The translations under genes and the position numbers were made by a program. A stretch of 64,000 bases of DNA from CAZFER01 sp964517495. GTDB taxonomy: Bacteria; Hinthialibacterota; Hinthialibacteria; Hinthialibacterales; Hinthialibacteraceae. The notes under the pieces were generated by a model that was given only the letters and a program-made list of their open reading frames with translations, was not told where the DNA came from and ran no database searches. Shown here one piece after another: positions 8,163 through 18,099 of the stretch (positions within the stretch are counted from its first letter, which is position 1; every line of letters starts with the position of its first letter). The DNA is taken from positions 26,728 through 90,727 of the forward strand of contig CAZFER010000017.1 in assembly GCA_964517495.1 (NCBI GenBank), written 5' to 3'.

Positions 8163-9548
8163 ATGGAAGACATTTTATTCGCTTCATTGGGGAAGTTGGC
8201 CCAATTAATTCGTTATAAGCACATCAGTTCCCACGAATTAACACAAGCTTACCTGCATCGAATTGAATCTGTTAATCCCAAACTGAATGCCATTGTTCAT
8301 TTACGAGAAGAGGTTCTTTCCGAAGCCCAACAGTTGGATGATTCCTTGATGAAAGACGAGATTAAAGGCCCACTTCATGGAATTCCTATAACGATCAAGG
8401 ATAATATCAGTGTGATGGGAGCTCCATGCACCAGTGGAAGTCAAGGATTATCATCTTATGTGCCCGATCAGGATGCAACAGTAGTGGCCCGTTTAAAAGC
8501 GGCAGGTGCGATTGTTTTGGGAAAAACCAATTTGCCTGAATTTGGTTTTGCCTATGAGAGCGACAATGTCTTATTTGGGCCATCCAACAATCCCTATAAT
8601 TCTGCTCGCTCATCTGGCGGAAGCAGTGGCGGTGAATCCGCTATCATCGCCGCTGGAGGATCACCACTGGGTTTGGGAAACGATGGCGGTGGAAGTATTC
8701 GCCTTCCCAGTCATTGGACTGGCATTGCCGGGATTAAACCCACTACCGGCCGATGCCCACGCACTGGCCATTCAACACCGCCGGCCGGTGTCCTTAGCCC
8801 GCTGTGGCAGGTGGGTCCTATGGGACGCTATGTTAATGATTTGATGATTACCCTTCCCATAATGGCTGGTCCTGACGGATATGATCCTTTAACCGTGCCC
8901 ATGCCGCTCAAACATCCAAAAGAACTCGATTTATCAACGTTGAGAGCTGTTTTTTACACTGATAATGGCATCGTTCGCCCAACAGATGAAACGATAGAAG
9001 CCGTTAAAAAAACAGCGGCTGCTCTGGCAGAAGAGGGTGTGAAAATTGAAGAGAAACGCCCGGGTGGCATGGAACCTACTGTGGATATGTGGCTAACCCA
9101 TTTTGGAGCGGATGATGCCGCCAGTTTTCTTGATGTGCTGGATAAGATCGGTACGAAGGATATTCATTCCCTGACTCAGCAAGGACTCGATGCTTGCCGC
9201 CGATTCAAAATGAATACCGCTGAATTTTTCGGTTTCCTCTTTAAACTGGATACATTTCGAAGTGAAATGTTGACTTTTATGGAAGATTACGATCTTATTA
9301 TATGCCCTGTCTCTGCCTCTCCTGCCCTGGAACATGGACAAACCTGGAAACGTATCGATGAATTTAGTTATACCATGACCTACAATTTAACCGGCTGGCC
9401 AGGGGCTGTTGTCAGGGTGGCGACCTCTTCAGAACAACTTCCCATTGGGGTGCAATTGGTTTCCAAGCCTTGGCGGGAGGATATCGCTCTGGCTACCGCG
9501 GAGCGAGTCGAACAACTCTTTGGCGGCTTTCATAAGCCTTTGATTTAA
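8163..9548 (+). CDS. amidase signature family hydrolase
   Basis: A 461-residue cytoplasmic-type protein with the Ser-cisSer-Lys triad of the amidase signature family: Lys79 in PITIKDN, the GGSSGGESA loop at 152-160 and the nucleophile Ser178 in GNDGGGSIRLPS. The family hydrolyses carboxylic amides; members include GatA, fatty-acid amide hydrolase and 6-aminohexanoate hydrolase. GatA is unlikely because no gatB or gatC is adjacent and the C-terminal half follows the general amidase pattern. The nearby cell-wall carboxypeptidase may point to a peptide or amino-acid amide substrate, but this is weak. The substrate is not predictable from sequence alone. Confidence 0.88.
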   Translation: MEDILFASLGKLAQLIRYKHISSHELTQAYLHRIESVNPKLNAIVHLREEVLSEAQQLDDSLMKDEIKGPLHGIPITIKDNISVMGAPCTSGSQGLSSYVPDQDATVVARLKAAGAIVLGKTNLPEFGFAYESDNVLFGPSNNPYNSARSSGGSSGGESAIIAAGGSPLGLGNDGGGSIRLPSHWTGIAGIKPTTGRCPRTGHSTPPAGVLSPLWQVGPMGRYVNDLMITLPIMAGPDGYDPLTVPMPLKHPKELDLSTLRAVFYTDNGIVRPTDETIEAVKKTAAALAEEGVKIEEKRPGGMEPTVDMWLTHFGADDAASFLDVLDKIGTKDIHSLTQQGLDACRRFKMNTAEFFGFLFKLDTFRSEMLTFMEDYDLIICPVSASPALEHGQTWKRIDEFSYTMTYNLTGWPGAVVRVATSSEQLPIGVQLVSKPWREDIALATAERVEQLFGGFHKPLI

Positions 9549-9810
9549 AAATGTTTGTAAGCATATTTAGGATTCCATGCTGCTTTAGACCAATGCAAGC
9601 ATAAACATTGCCCCGGAAAACTAAATAAGTTAACACTCCCCTAACATTTCTATTAATTCTACCACGAGAACTATATAAATACTCTTTTTTTATGCTACTA
9701 TTTAATAAAAGACGGCAGGGCAGAATCTTCATTTGTCATACCGCCTTTTGTAAGTGAAATCCTTTGACTTAACATGAATTTCACCTGATTGATCAGCGAG
9801 GTAAGACACC

Positions 9811-12465
9811 ATGGCGGAACATATCCGATTTTATTTCAAAACCTTGGAAGAACTTCAAAACGAAATCCAACGCTTAAATCTTGATCTTCCCATTACAGAC
9901 AATTTGGAAATACTTTCCACGCCTGTTACATTTGGCAGGGGAACCATACCCAATCGCTTGGGAACTCATCCCATGGAGGGATGCGATGGGCTATCCAATG
10001 GCGCTCCTTCTGAATTGACCGCTCGTCGATACCGCCGGTTTGGCGCAGGGGGTTCGGGTTTAATTTGGTTTGAAGCCTGTGCCATAACAAAGGAAAGCCG
10101 CGCCAATCCACGTCAATTGTGGATACACGATGACGTTTTACCTGAGTTTAAACAATTAGTCGATATGACGCGGGAAGCAGCCCAAAAATCCATGAATCAT
10201 GATCCCTTTTTGGTCCTGCAGCTTACTCATTCAGGCCGATATAGCCGCCCGGTTAAAAAACCAGCGCCTATCATAGCCCACCATAGCAAAGTGCTTGATC
10301 CAAAGCATAATCTCCCTCCGGATTACCCTCTGATCACCGATGAGGAATTGGATCGCTTGCAAGGGATTTATCTTACTGCAGCCGAGATGGCCAAAGATGC
10401 TGGTTTTGATGCAGTCGATATAAAAAGTTGCCATCGTTATTTAATCAGCGAACTGCTGGCTTCATTTACCCGTGAAAACAGCCGCTATGGCGGTTCATTT
10501 GACAACCGTGTTCGAATGTTGCTGGAGACAGTAAAAAATATACGCCAGGAAATACCAGATTTTGAAGTCACCTCACGTTTGAATGTCTATGATGCAATTG
10601 AGTTTCCTTATGGATGGGGCGTTTCAAGAGATGATTATCGTATCCCGGACTTAACCGAACCTTTGGAATTAATCAAACAATTGCAGCAGAATGGATATCA
10701 CGGCATAAATATCACGATCGCCAATCCATATTTCAATCCCCATTATGGCCGTCCATTTGATGATCCTGTTACTGGAGGCTATGTCCCGCAGGAACATCCG
10801 CTTGAGGGAGTGGAACGGCTGTTGAAAATGGCTCAAACAATCAAGCAACAATTTCCAGATATAACCGTGGTTGGGACCGGGTTAACATGGTTGCGCCAAT
10901 TTATGCCTCACGTGGCTGCCGCCATGATTGAACAAGGCTGGATGTCTGTCGCCGGATTGGGTCGCGGCGCTTTTGCGTATCCGGAATTCGCCCGGGATAT
11001 TATTCATGGCGGGGGAATGGATCCCCTCAAAGTGTGTATTACCTGTTCATCCTGTACCCAAATTATGCGCGATGATGGACGCACGGGCTGTGTTCCACGC
11101 GATCCCAAAGTATACGAAGACATATACAAACAAGGACGATGGAAAGATCCACAAATCGTTCGCCAATGGGCTTCTCATTGCCGGCAATGTATTGAACCAA
11201 CCTGTGCCGCTCACTGCCCGTCTGGCATCGATATCCCATCATTCCTTAAAGAAGTGGCAGAAGGGAAAGACCAGAATGCATATCGCATTCTTCGCCGATC
11301 AAACTTGCTGCCAGAAATTTGTGGGTATGTTTGCCCTGTCGAAGTTCAATGCCAGGGGCATTGCATTGAACAATATGTCGGTGATGCAGCCATTCCCATT
11401 GCGAGAATACAGGCATGGGTAGCGGAACGTGCACGTGATCATGGTTGGACAGCGCTTGATATCCCTGAAAAAATAAGTGGAAAACGCATCGCAGTAATCG
11501 GTGCAGGTCCAGCCGGTCTTAGTTGCACGGCTACTTTGTTGGAACATGGACATCAGGTGGTCATTTTCGACCGTTCCATGCGTCCTGGTGGAAAAGCGGT
11601 TTCAGTAATACCCGGTCAACGCTTATCGTCTAAATACGCTGATGGCGAAATCAGTTCCATTTTCGAACCGATAAATACGGATCGATTGGAATGGAGGCTG
11701 GGAACACCATTGAGCGCTGATTACACATTAAGTGATATTGGATTGGAAGGTTTCAATGCCATCGCTCTAACGTTTGGATTAGGCAATACCGGAACGCTTG
11801 CCAAAAAAACTCCAAAACCGGAAGGGGTGATGGATGCGCTTGCTTTCCTTGAACAAATGAATCGAAACCCCATGCATCACGTTGAGGGGAATGTCGCGAT
11901 AATAGGCGGTGGGAACACGGCAGCCGATGCGGCCGTGATGGCTAAAGAACGTGGCGCCACAGATGTCTTTTTGATTTATCGGCGAAGTTTTGATGAAATG
12001 CCGGCTTGGCCCAAAGAACGGGATAATCTGATCAAGTCAGGTATTCATGTCATGATTCTTACCCAACCAACAGGGTATGAAACCGATGCCACCAATCGGC
12101 TGAAGGCTGTCAATGTTGTTCGAACGCAACTGGGGCAACCCGATCAATCAGAACGGCGTAAACCCGAACCGATCGAGGGTACAGAGCATACCCTTCCTAT
12201 TGATTATGCAATAGAAGCCCTTGGTGAACAAATCGTACCTGAAATTGCCGAAGTGCTTTATCCACTGAAATTAACATCAAAAGGAACGATTGAGGTTGAT
12301 CCAAAAACCTTCATGACCTCCATGAAAGGTATCTTTGCAGCAGGTGATCTGGTGAATGGAGGAACAACCGTGGTACAGGCAATTGCTGAAGGGAGAAAAA
12401 CCGCCAAGGCTATCGACGAATACCTTGAAACATCTCAAAAACCGGTGGTCCAACCCGTTTCTTAA
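9811..12465 (+). CDS. three-module flavoprotein: old-yellow-enzyme barrel, GltD-type Fe-S domain and FAD/NAD(P) oxidoreductase
   Basis: An 884-residue protein. Residues about 20-395 form an OYE/2,4-dienoyl-CoA-reductase-like TIM barrel (THPMEGCDG, LQLTHSGRYSRP, and the SELLASFTRENSRYGGSFDNR block). Residues about 408-430 (CITCSSCTQ...GC) supply the 4Fe-4S ligands that follow the barrel in dienoyl-CoA reductases. Residues about 455-540 add a second, GltD/DPYD-like cysteine-rich domain (CRQCIEPTCAAHCPSGIDIP, then CGYVCP and CQGHC). Residues 557 onward bind FAD (VIGAGPAGLS), then NAD(P) (IIGGGNTAADAAV), and end with the FAD motif AAGDLVNGGTTVVQAI. So electrons probably pass from NAD(P)H through FAD and several Fe-S centres to FMN in the barrel. 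The substrate is unknown. A GAGG site precedes ATG 9811. It stands as a single gene. Confidence 0.85.
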   Translation: MAEHIRFYFKTLEELQNEIQRLNLDLPITDNLEILSTPVTFGRGTIPNRLGTHPMEGCDGLSNGAPSELTARRYRRFGAGGSGLIWFEACAITKESRANPRQLWIHDDVLPEFKQLVDMTREAAQKSMNHDPFLVLQLTHSGRYSRPVKKPAPIIAHHSKVLDPKHNLPPDYPLITDEELDRLQGIYLTAAEMAKDAGFDAVDIKSCHRYLISELLASFTRENSRYGGSFDNRVRMLLETVKNIRQEIPDFEVTSRLNVYDAIEFPYGWGVSRDDYRIPDLTEPLELIKQLQQNGYHGINITIANPYFNPHYGRPFDDPVTGGYVPQEHPLEGVERLLKMAQTIKQQFPDITVVGTGLTWLRQFMPHVAAAMIEQGWMSVAGLGRGAFAYPEFARDIIHGGGMDPLKVCITCSSCTQIMRDDGRTGCVPRDPKVYEDIYKQGRWKDPQIVRQWASHCRQCIEPTCAAHCPSGIDIPSFLKEVAEGKDQNAYRILRRSNLLPEICGYVCPVEVQCQGHCIEQYVGDAAIPIARIQAWVAERARDHGWTALDIPEKISGKRIAVIGAGPAGLSCTATLLEHGHQVVIFDRSMRPGGKAVSVIPGQRLSSKYADGEISSIFEPINTDRLEWRLGTPLSADYTLSDIGLEGFNAIALTFGLGNTGTLAKKTPKPEGVMDALAFLEQMNRNPMHHVEGNVAIIGGGNTAADAAVMAKERGATDVFLIYRRSFDEMPAWPKERDNLIKSGIHVMILTQPTGYETDATNRLKAVNVVRTQLGQPDQSERRKPEPIEGTEHTLPIDYAIEALGEQIVPEIAEVLYPLKLTSKGTIEVDPKTFMTSMKGIFAAGDLVNGGTTVVQAIAEGRKTAKAIDEYLETSQKPVVQPVS

Positions 12466-12480
12466 CTGATTGCATAAAAA

Positions 12481-12518
12481 AATGCCAAGGAGTGAGGTTT
12501 TCCTCTCTCCTTGGCATT
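12481..12518. terminator. bidirectional terminator between convergent genes
   Basis: A long hairpin: arm AATGCCAAGGAG (12481-12492) pairs with CTCCTTGGCATT (12507-12518), and GAGG pairs with CCTC across a T.T mismatch below a TTTT loop. On the minus strand it is followed by a run of seven T (from the A-run at 12475-12481), so it most clearly ends the minus-strand esterase transcript. It can also end the plus-strand flavoprotein mRNA. Confidence 0.9.
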
Positions 12519-12549
12519 TATAATATCTAACTTTTACTCTTAATAATTA

Positions 12550-14097
12550 TTAGCGCTCGTTAACAGTCACTCCCGGCCAATCATCAGTTCGGAAGGGGGA
12601 AGCCGGTAGTCCCTTCTCGTTAAATAAATTGCCATTAGGATTATCTTTCCAACTATAACGCACAGCGACGGGATCACTCACCCAGGCACTGCTGACAACG
12701 ACAGTGTCACGGTCAATCATGGCTTGAGCGGTCTTAAAATCCTGATCCTCACCGGCAATGGTGAATCCTCTTAATTCCTCACTATCTTTGGTTGTTAATC
12801 CACCGTCGACATGCTTGAAACGGATACGAATCATATCCCCTTCGATGTTCATGGAATCATAAATCGGTCCGGAATAAACCACATCCTGACCATAGGCGAT
12901 GGCTTGCGCGGCCAATGCCAAACGCTTTCCAACATCCTGTTTGTTCCGTGGGTGGATATCATTCGGATCGCCAATATCGATGGTGACAGCCATTCCCGTA
13001 TTGGGTAAGGATAAAGCTTCAGTTTGCGCTTCCCGCAATTCAGCCCAGGCTTCTTCATGTTGACGGGGGGTGGAAATAAAGTTCGCCAATTGAACGAATA
13101 GGAAGGGGAAATCACCCTGATCCCATGCAACTCGCCAATTCTGGATCATCGCCGGGAATAAGGTGCGATATTGATGAGCGCGAGCGGCATTGGATTCGCC
13201 TTGATACCAAATAGCCCCTTTGATGGGATAATCAAGCAAAGGTGAAATCATGGCGTTAAACAAACCGGATGGACGCCAATGGTGGCGCCGGGGATCATTG
13301 GGAACGCTGGGCATGGGGGGTACGGGTTTGCCTTCTGCTTCCGCAGCGGCCGCTTCTTCTTTCCATTCCAAATAATCACCCTCAAGGTTCTCCAAGCGTT
13401 CTTTGAAATTTTCCAAATCCCGTTGCCAGAGATGGACGATGGGTTTTAATATTTCATGTTTCATTAAAACGGATTTACTGGTCCATGATTCGGCTGGGGT
13501 GCCCCCCCATGAACTATGAATCAAACCGATGGGAACATCCAACGATTGGTGTAATTCACGTCCGAAGAAATAACCTACGGCTGAAAAAGAAGCCACCGTA
13601 TCCGGTCCACACACTTTCCATTCACCTTCAAATGTTTCCTGCGGTGCACCAGCCACTCGACGCGGGACAGTTAGTAAGCGTATCCCCGGAAAGTCTGAAT
13701 AGGCGATTTCAATATCCGCCTCATTGCTGGCGGCGACCGGCCATTGCATGTTCGACTGGCCGCTGCAAATCCAAACATCCCCAATCATTACATTATTAAT
13801 AACCACCAGGTTTTTTCCCTGGAGGGTTAATTGATAGGGACCGCCGGGTTTTAGATTCTCCAACACAAACTCCCATTTCCCATCCTTCGCCTTTGTTGTC
13901 ACATATTGATCCTGAAATTGAAGGGTGACTTCCTCGCCCTCATCCGCTGTTCCCCAGATAGGAACGGGCATACCACGTTGAAGCACCATGTTTTCTGATA
14001 TCAATGTATGAGGTTTTACATCCGCGAACGGAGAGCCCCCCAAACAAAGACACAAAACCATCAGCCATCCAAACCCTTTTATCATTCGTCTGATCAT
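12550..14097 (-). CDS. secreted sialate O-acetylesterase-like SGNH hydrolase
   Basis: A 515-residue protein from ATG 14097, chosen because GGGAGG sits six bases upstream; a longer frame from 14127 lacks a site. Residues 1-26 are a signal peptide (basic start, hydrophobic core WLMVLCLCLGG). The SGNH catalytic block WICSGQSNMQW gives nucleophile Ser115, IWYQGESNA gives the oxyanion Gly/Asn region, and DPNDIHPRNK supplies the Asp-His pair. Length and order match the sialate O-acetylesterase family (DUF303 type), widespread in polysaccharide-degrading bacteria, where most members remove acetyl groups from plant or algal glycans rather than sialic acid. It ends at a strong terminator and is probably monocistronic. 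Confidence 0.88.
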   Translation of the reverse strand: MIRRMIKGFGWLMVLCLCLGGSPFADVKPHTLISENMVLQRGMPVPIWGTADEGEEVTLQFQDQYVTTKAKDGKWEFVLENLKPGGPYQLTLQGKNLVVINNVMIGDVWICSGQSNMQWPVAASNEADIEIAYSDFPGIRLLTVPRRVAGAPQETFEGEWKVCGPDTVASFSAVGYFFGRELHQSLDVPIGLIHSSWGGTPAESWTSKSVLMKHEILKPIVHLWQRDLENFKERLENLEGDYLEWKEEAAAAEAEGKPVPPMPSVPNDPRRHHWRPSGLFNAMISPLLDYPIKGAIWYQGESNAARAHQYRTLFPAMIQNWRVAWDQGDFPFLFVQLANFISTPRQHEEAWAELREAQTEALSLPNTGMAVTIDIGDPNDIHPRNKQDVGKRLALAAQAIAYGQDVVYSGPIYDSMNIEGDMIRIRFKHVDGGLTTKDSEELRGFTIAGEDQDFKTAQAMIDRDTVVVSSAWVSDPVAVRYSWKDNPNGNLFNEKGLPASPFRTDDWPGVTVNER

Positions 14098-14190
14098 AAT
14101 TTCCTCCCGATGTGTAATATGGTCCACGGTTAATATTGCGCAATCCAGTATAAAAAAAGATTGGCGCTATGCGAATCCCTTCATGACGGT

Positions 14191-16080
14191 CTATTGATAC
14201 TTTATGAATTCGGGTTCGACCGGAAATGTCAAAATCACCCCAGCGCCGCCACTTGAACGATTAATAGCATGGATTTCACCTTGATGGAACTCTTCCATGA
14301 TCGACTTGACCCATGTCAGGCCCAATCCCCCGCCACTGCTGCTTGCTTTGGTGCTATATCCGGATTGGAAAATCCGGTCAACTTCTGTATTTTTCAACAG
14401 TTCTCCATTCACGTTTCTTATTCCAGGCCCATTATCCAGCACCTCAATTTTTACGAGATCATTTTTTTCACCATTCAGGTGAATCTCTATTATCCCTGGA
14501 ATGTTCTCTTCGTGTCTTTGAATGGCTTGAGCCGCATTGGCTAATAAGTTAAACATGGCCATTCGAAACAATCGGGGTTCAACCAATGCGTGTATTTCTG
14601 AATTACACATAACCTGAATTCGAATTTTTTGAGAGGTGGATAATCCAAATAATTGAGCCACCTCTTCCACCAAAGCCCGCAGGTCTACGGTTTCATAGCG
14701 GGGGTGTCGGGTATATCCGAACGATCGATAGATATCAACCATCCGTTGCAAAAAATCCAGGTTATTCTTTAGTCCTTCAATCGCTTCCATGAAAAACGTG
14801 CCCCGTTCTTCATCCATGGAAACGATACCCAGACCATGAGCCCGTTGAATGGTATCTAAATCCCACTTGCCAGATGCAATAATGTTAGTCAAATCATGTC
14901 CCATATTGGTTGCCAGATTGATACCAAAGCGATTGCGTTCTTCGGTCAATGTCTGGCTGCGGGTAAAAGCGCGGGCCAATCCGTTTTCCACTTGCTTTTT
15001 GATTTCCTGAGCCATGCGTTGAATTTCTGATGGATGTATACGCTGTTTTTCATCCACACGAAATGCCAATGCGCCAACGACTTGCTCGCCAACGCTTAAT
15101 AGCAAGCAACAACTGCTATCTTCCTTGAACAAGACTGAGTCGTTGTTTAATTCAGGGAAAGGATAATCAAATGTTTCGTCATTGCTCTCAATCCATTCAA
15201 AGTGATCTTCATTCCCCAATCGGCAATAACTTTTCACGGCTTCAAAGGGATAAATTTTACCTATCGATTCGACAATCATTTTTAAAAAAGATTCCAAGAC
15301 TTGAATATCATCTGATAAAGCATGCAAGGCATCAACAATCCGGTCGATCTCCAATCCAAAAATAATTTCACGCTGATTACGTGCCAATTGGTTGTAGGCT
15401 TCTTCAATTTCATGCCGAGGGCGATGGATCAATGTAACCCGTCCGCCTTGAATCATGGTTTCCATCGCCGTTCCGATGTGCTGTAAAGGTGAAACAGCGC
15501 GGGTGTAGATCCACCAATAAACCAGCCAGGAAACCACTGTAAATAAGGCCGCATAAATCCAATAACGGAAAACCATATCCTCAATTTCATCCCACCCACG
15601 AGGAGTGGCATAAAAGACCGAGAGATTAATATCCGTCAACCCAATTGAGGAATAGAAGTTTTGAGAGATAAAGCAATTGCTAAAATTATTCACCCGGTGA
15701 AATTTTTCATGATCCACTTTTTCCAATACGATTTCTTCATCTTTTCCATATAAAACAATTCGAAACCAGGATGAATCATCTTCAAAAAGCTTTGGTGCTT
15801 CCTCTTCGATTATTCCAGCGGCTCTTCGAAAATACTCAGCATCGCTTGAGTAATTTCTTGCTACGCCTAATCGCTTTCGTAATCCATCGACGGCTTTTCC
15901 TTTTAGCATTTTTTGAAATTTGGGATTGTCTAAAATCAAGGCGCGTTTATTGCTGTAAAAGAGGGTGTCCAGCATGCCGATGAAGGAAATATCAATGATC
16001 AATACGGCCAGCATGGATAGATAACGCAAGAAGACGGTTCTTGATTTAACACTGCGGCGGCCACGTAGCGTGGATTTCAT
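14191..16080 (-). CDS. membrane sensor histidine kinase
   Basis: A 629-residue protein. Transmembrane segments at about 17-40 and 174-192 flank a 130-residue extracytoplasmic sensor region. A HAMP-like linker follows (SPLQHIGTAMETMIQGG). Residues about 255-370 form a GAF-like domain. The phospho-accepting His is His395 in NMGHDLTNII, an H-box with Asp after His as in HisKA-type kinases. The ATPase domain has the N-box NLLANAAQAI, G1 VLDNGPGI and G2 GGGLGLTWVKSI. No response regulator gene is adjacent, so it is an orphan kinase in this window; receiver proteins elsewhere here (24.2, 34.8, 51.7 kb) are only possible partners. The gene before it on the same strand is the flippase-like gene, 112 bases upstream. 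Confidence 0.9.
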   Translation of the reverse strand: MKSTLRGRRSVKSRTVFLRYLSMLAVLIIDISFIGMLDTLFYSNKRALILDNPKFQKMLKGKAVDGLRKRLGVARNYSSDAEYFRRAAGIIEEEAPKLFEDDSSWFRIVLYGKDEEIVLEKVDHEKFHRVNNFSNCFISQNFYSSIGLTDINLSVFYATPRGWDEIEDMVFRYWIYAALFTVVSWLVYWWIYTRAVSPLQHIGTAMETMIQGGRVTLIHRPRHEIEEAYNQLARNQREIIFGLEIDRIVDALHALSDDIQVLESFLKMIVESIGKIYPFEAVKSYCRLGNEDHFEWIESNDETFDYPFPELNNDSVLFKEDSSCCLLLSVGEQVVGALAFRVDEKQRIHPSEIQRMAQEIKKQVENGLARAFTRSQTLTEERNRFGINLATNMGHDLTNIIASGKWDLDTIQRAHGLGIVSMDEERGTFFMEAIEGLKNNLDFLQRMVDIYRSFGYTRHPRYETVDLRALVEEVAQLFGLSTSQKIRIQVMCNSEIHALVEPRLFRMAMFNLLANAAQAIQRHEENIPGIIEIHLNGEKNDLVKIEVLDNGPGIRNVNGELLKNTEVDRIFQSGYSTKASSSGGGLGLTWVKSIMEEFHQGEIHAINRSSGGAGVILTFPVEPEFIKYQ

Positions 16081-16192
16081 GCTTATCCTCTAATGTAGGG
16101 CATCTTGTTTGATGAACGCGTTCATAAGTTATAACCAATAGATGTATTCTAACCCCCATCAACTTGAATCAATAGGAATAATCATCCTGGAT

Positions 16193-17296
16193 TTAATCAC
16201 CATTAAGGCTGAATGATTCATCTTCATCCACCGCTTTTGGAAAGAGAGAATGCAGGTGTGAGTATGTCCAAAAAAACACGGACCCTCCCACCAATAAGTA
16301 AAGGTGATAGGTAAAGAAACGCCATAATAACACCACCACACCTACCAATGAAACGGGATAGATCTGTCCAAGAATCAATGCCATGCTCACTTCCACGCCC
16401 CCTCCCCCACCGGGTAACACAATTAAGAGAGAGAATGTAAAGAGTAATCCTTGCAATAAAAAAAGGGGGATGGGGTCGTTTGGAATGGAAAGGGCGTATA
16501 AGGTAATCGGCAAAACGCTGTAGCGGCATGTCCACTGCAGAGCGCATAATAGGAATGAAAGGCAAACAGCTTGTTTGCGCAACATTAATAAATGATGCCA
16601 GCCTTCTTTAAATTGATGCCAGCCTTTTACCAGTTTCCATCGCAGCCATCGGGCACGCACTTGAATCCGATAGGGAGTCAAATTTTCGTTCTTTGTGAGC
16701 CAGTGAGCCATCCGTTTGAAAATCTTTGCCATTCGGAGGATGAAAATAACAAGAATTAGAATAAATAGCCCCAGCAAGATCCACTTCCAATTATCAGATA
16801 TGTGTTTTTGGATAAAATCGCTGATGGTGTCCATTCCCATTAGTGACATGATGGCAAAGGGCAATAAAATAAGGAAATAACATCCATCCAGGGCGATATC
16901 AATTGTTAGCATGGATGTTCCATGAGCAATATAGACACCGGCCCGTTTTAGCAGAGCCAAACGGATAACAGCCCCACCCACTCCACCCGGAGTGGCGGCA
17001 ATTCCAAATTCGGAAGAAAGAGAGATGGATAAACTTTGAATATAACTCAAAGGGTATCCCAAAGACCGGCTAAGGATATAAATTCGCCCTCCATTGCAGG
17101 CCCATGCACATCCAACAATTAAAAATAAACCCAAACCAACATCCAAACGAAATCGCTGTAACTGATGAAAGGTCTCCGGTTTTTGGGTATATAAAAAAAC
17201 CGCCAGGGTTGCCATCACTCCCAGGAATGCACCCTGTAGAGCGTAAAAAAAAAGCCGTTTTTGGGTTAATAATGGCTTTTTAGCGGGTTTGATCAT
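16193..17296 (-). CDS. UPF0104/LPG-synthase-type flippase-like membrane protein
   Basis: A 367-residue integral membrane protein with about eight hydrophobic segments. The signature GIAATPGGVGGAVIRLALLKRAG in the first third and LPGGGGGVEVSMALIL in the last third matches the YbhN/UPF0104 (lysylphosphatidylglycerol synthase transmembrane, AglD-like) family. Such proteins move lipids or lipid-linked sugars across the membrane, or assist glycolipid synthesis. It closes a minus-strand run of glycosyltransferase, acetyltransferase and deacetylase genes, 50 bases after the deacetylase. This supports a role in an envelope glycolipid or polysaccharide. The C-terminal synthase domain of MprF is absent. 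Confidence 0.82.
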   Translation of the reverse strand: MIKPAKKPLLTQKRLFFYALQGAFLGVMATLAVFLYTQKPETFHQLQRFRLDVGLGLFLIVGCAWACNGGRIYILSRSLGYPLSYIQSLSISLSSEFGIAATPGGVGGAVIRLALLKRAGVYIAHGTSMLTIDIALDGCYFLILLPFAIMSLMGMDTISDFIQKHISDNWKWILLGLFILILVIFILRMAKIFKRMAHWLTKNENLTPYRIQVRARWLRWKLVKGWHQFKEGWHHLLMLRKQAVCLSFLLCALQWTCRYSVLPITLYALSIPNDPIPLFLLQGLLFTFSLLIVLPGGGGGVEVSMALILGQIYPVSLVGVVVLLWRFFTYHLYLLVGGSVFFWTYSHLHSLFPKAVDEDESFSLNGD

Positions 17297-17346
17297 CCTC
17301 TTTTTCCCAAGTCATATTCTTTAAAAGCCCAACCTTACAAAAAACA

Positions 17347-18099
17347 TTACTGAACCATCTTTAATAGTTCACTATACGTGACACTGATACGGTCTTTATT
17401 CATTTTACGTACAATGTGATAAATTCGTTCCTCTATATGATGATGATTAAAATCAGAAGGATGTACAGCCAATCGGATAATAGGAGTGTTTCGATTGTAC
17501 CAGTTCCAAAATCGGCACCAACCAACCGACACAAAGCGGCGCCAAAAATTCCTGGAACTGAACACCACCGCCGGTGCATAAACCTGCTGGTTTGTCTGTA
17601 AATTTTCCACGAAACCCCAAGATGTGGTGAATGGAATGTTCGTTTCTATTAAAGCTTTCCGGGCTTCGGAACTTAATAACCAGGCTGGCGGAATAAAGCC
17701 GTCTATCGGCAAATTTGCTGCTTCAAAAATCCTTATACCGGATTGTAACCGTTGTTGGGCTTGTTCCTGGTTCAACTGGTAAAACTCTCCTTCACGGTTC
17801 GTGTAATATCGCCCGATTATTTGAGCCAGCATGCCACCGGTAAGTGTATCCACTTGATGGGTTAAACCATGCAAAACCACTTCATGCCCTTTCTCCCGGC
17901 ATAATCGAAGCCATTGGAAAAACGGCGGTGATTGTTCAATGCTGGGGCCATTATACCATTTCGGGGTAACCAGTAATGAAATCCGATGTATGCCCATCTC
18001 TTCCAAGCGATTAATAAACCGTTGACACTGGGGCTGGGTTTGTGGAATCAGGTCGTGATACGATATAACAAAAAACCGTTGTGAATTGGAAAAAGTCAT
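17347..18099 (-). CDS. polysaccharide-deacetylase-like protein (DUF2334 type)
   Basis: A 250-residue protein beginning with the NodB-like strand FFVISYHDL, whose His-Asp pair is the usual metal site. HEVVLHGLTHQVDT then supplies the HxxxH-like metal ligands, and GFIPPAWLLS the substrate-binding Pro-Pro-Ala region. This is the pattern of DUF2334 proteins within the polysaccharide deacetylase superfamily, which remove acetyl groups from amino sugars. The start ATG overlaps the acetyltransferase stop by four bases. No signal peptide is visible, so a cytoplasmic lipid-linked sugar substrate fits, as for PIG-L or NodB-type steps. Pairing an acetyltransferase with a deacetylase in one operon is notable. 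Confidence 0.78.
   Translation of the reverse strand: MTFSNSQRFFVISYHDLIPQTQPQCQRFINRLEEMGIHRISLLVTPKWYNGPSIEQSPPFFQWLRLCREKGHEVVLHGLTHQVDTLTGGMLAQIIGRYYTNREGEFYQLNQEQAQQRLQSGIRIFEAANLPIDGFIPPAWLLSSEARKALIETNIPFTTSWGFVENLQTNQQVYAPAVVFSSRNFWRRFVSVGWCRFWNWYNRNTPIIRLAVHPSDFNHHHIEERIYHIVRKMNKDRISVTYSELLKMVQ

Noticed and set aside
8163..9548. Possible GatA subunit of Glu-tRNA amidotransferase
   Set aside because: No gatB or gatC nearby; the sequence follows the general amidase pattern, so only the superfamily is claimed.
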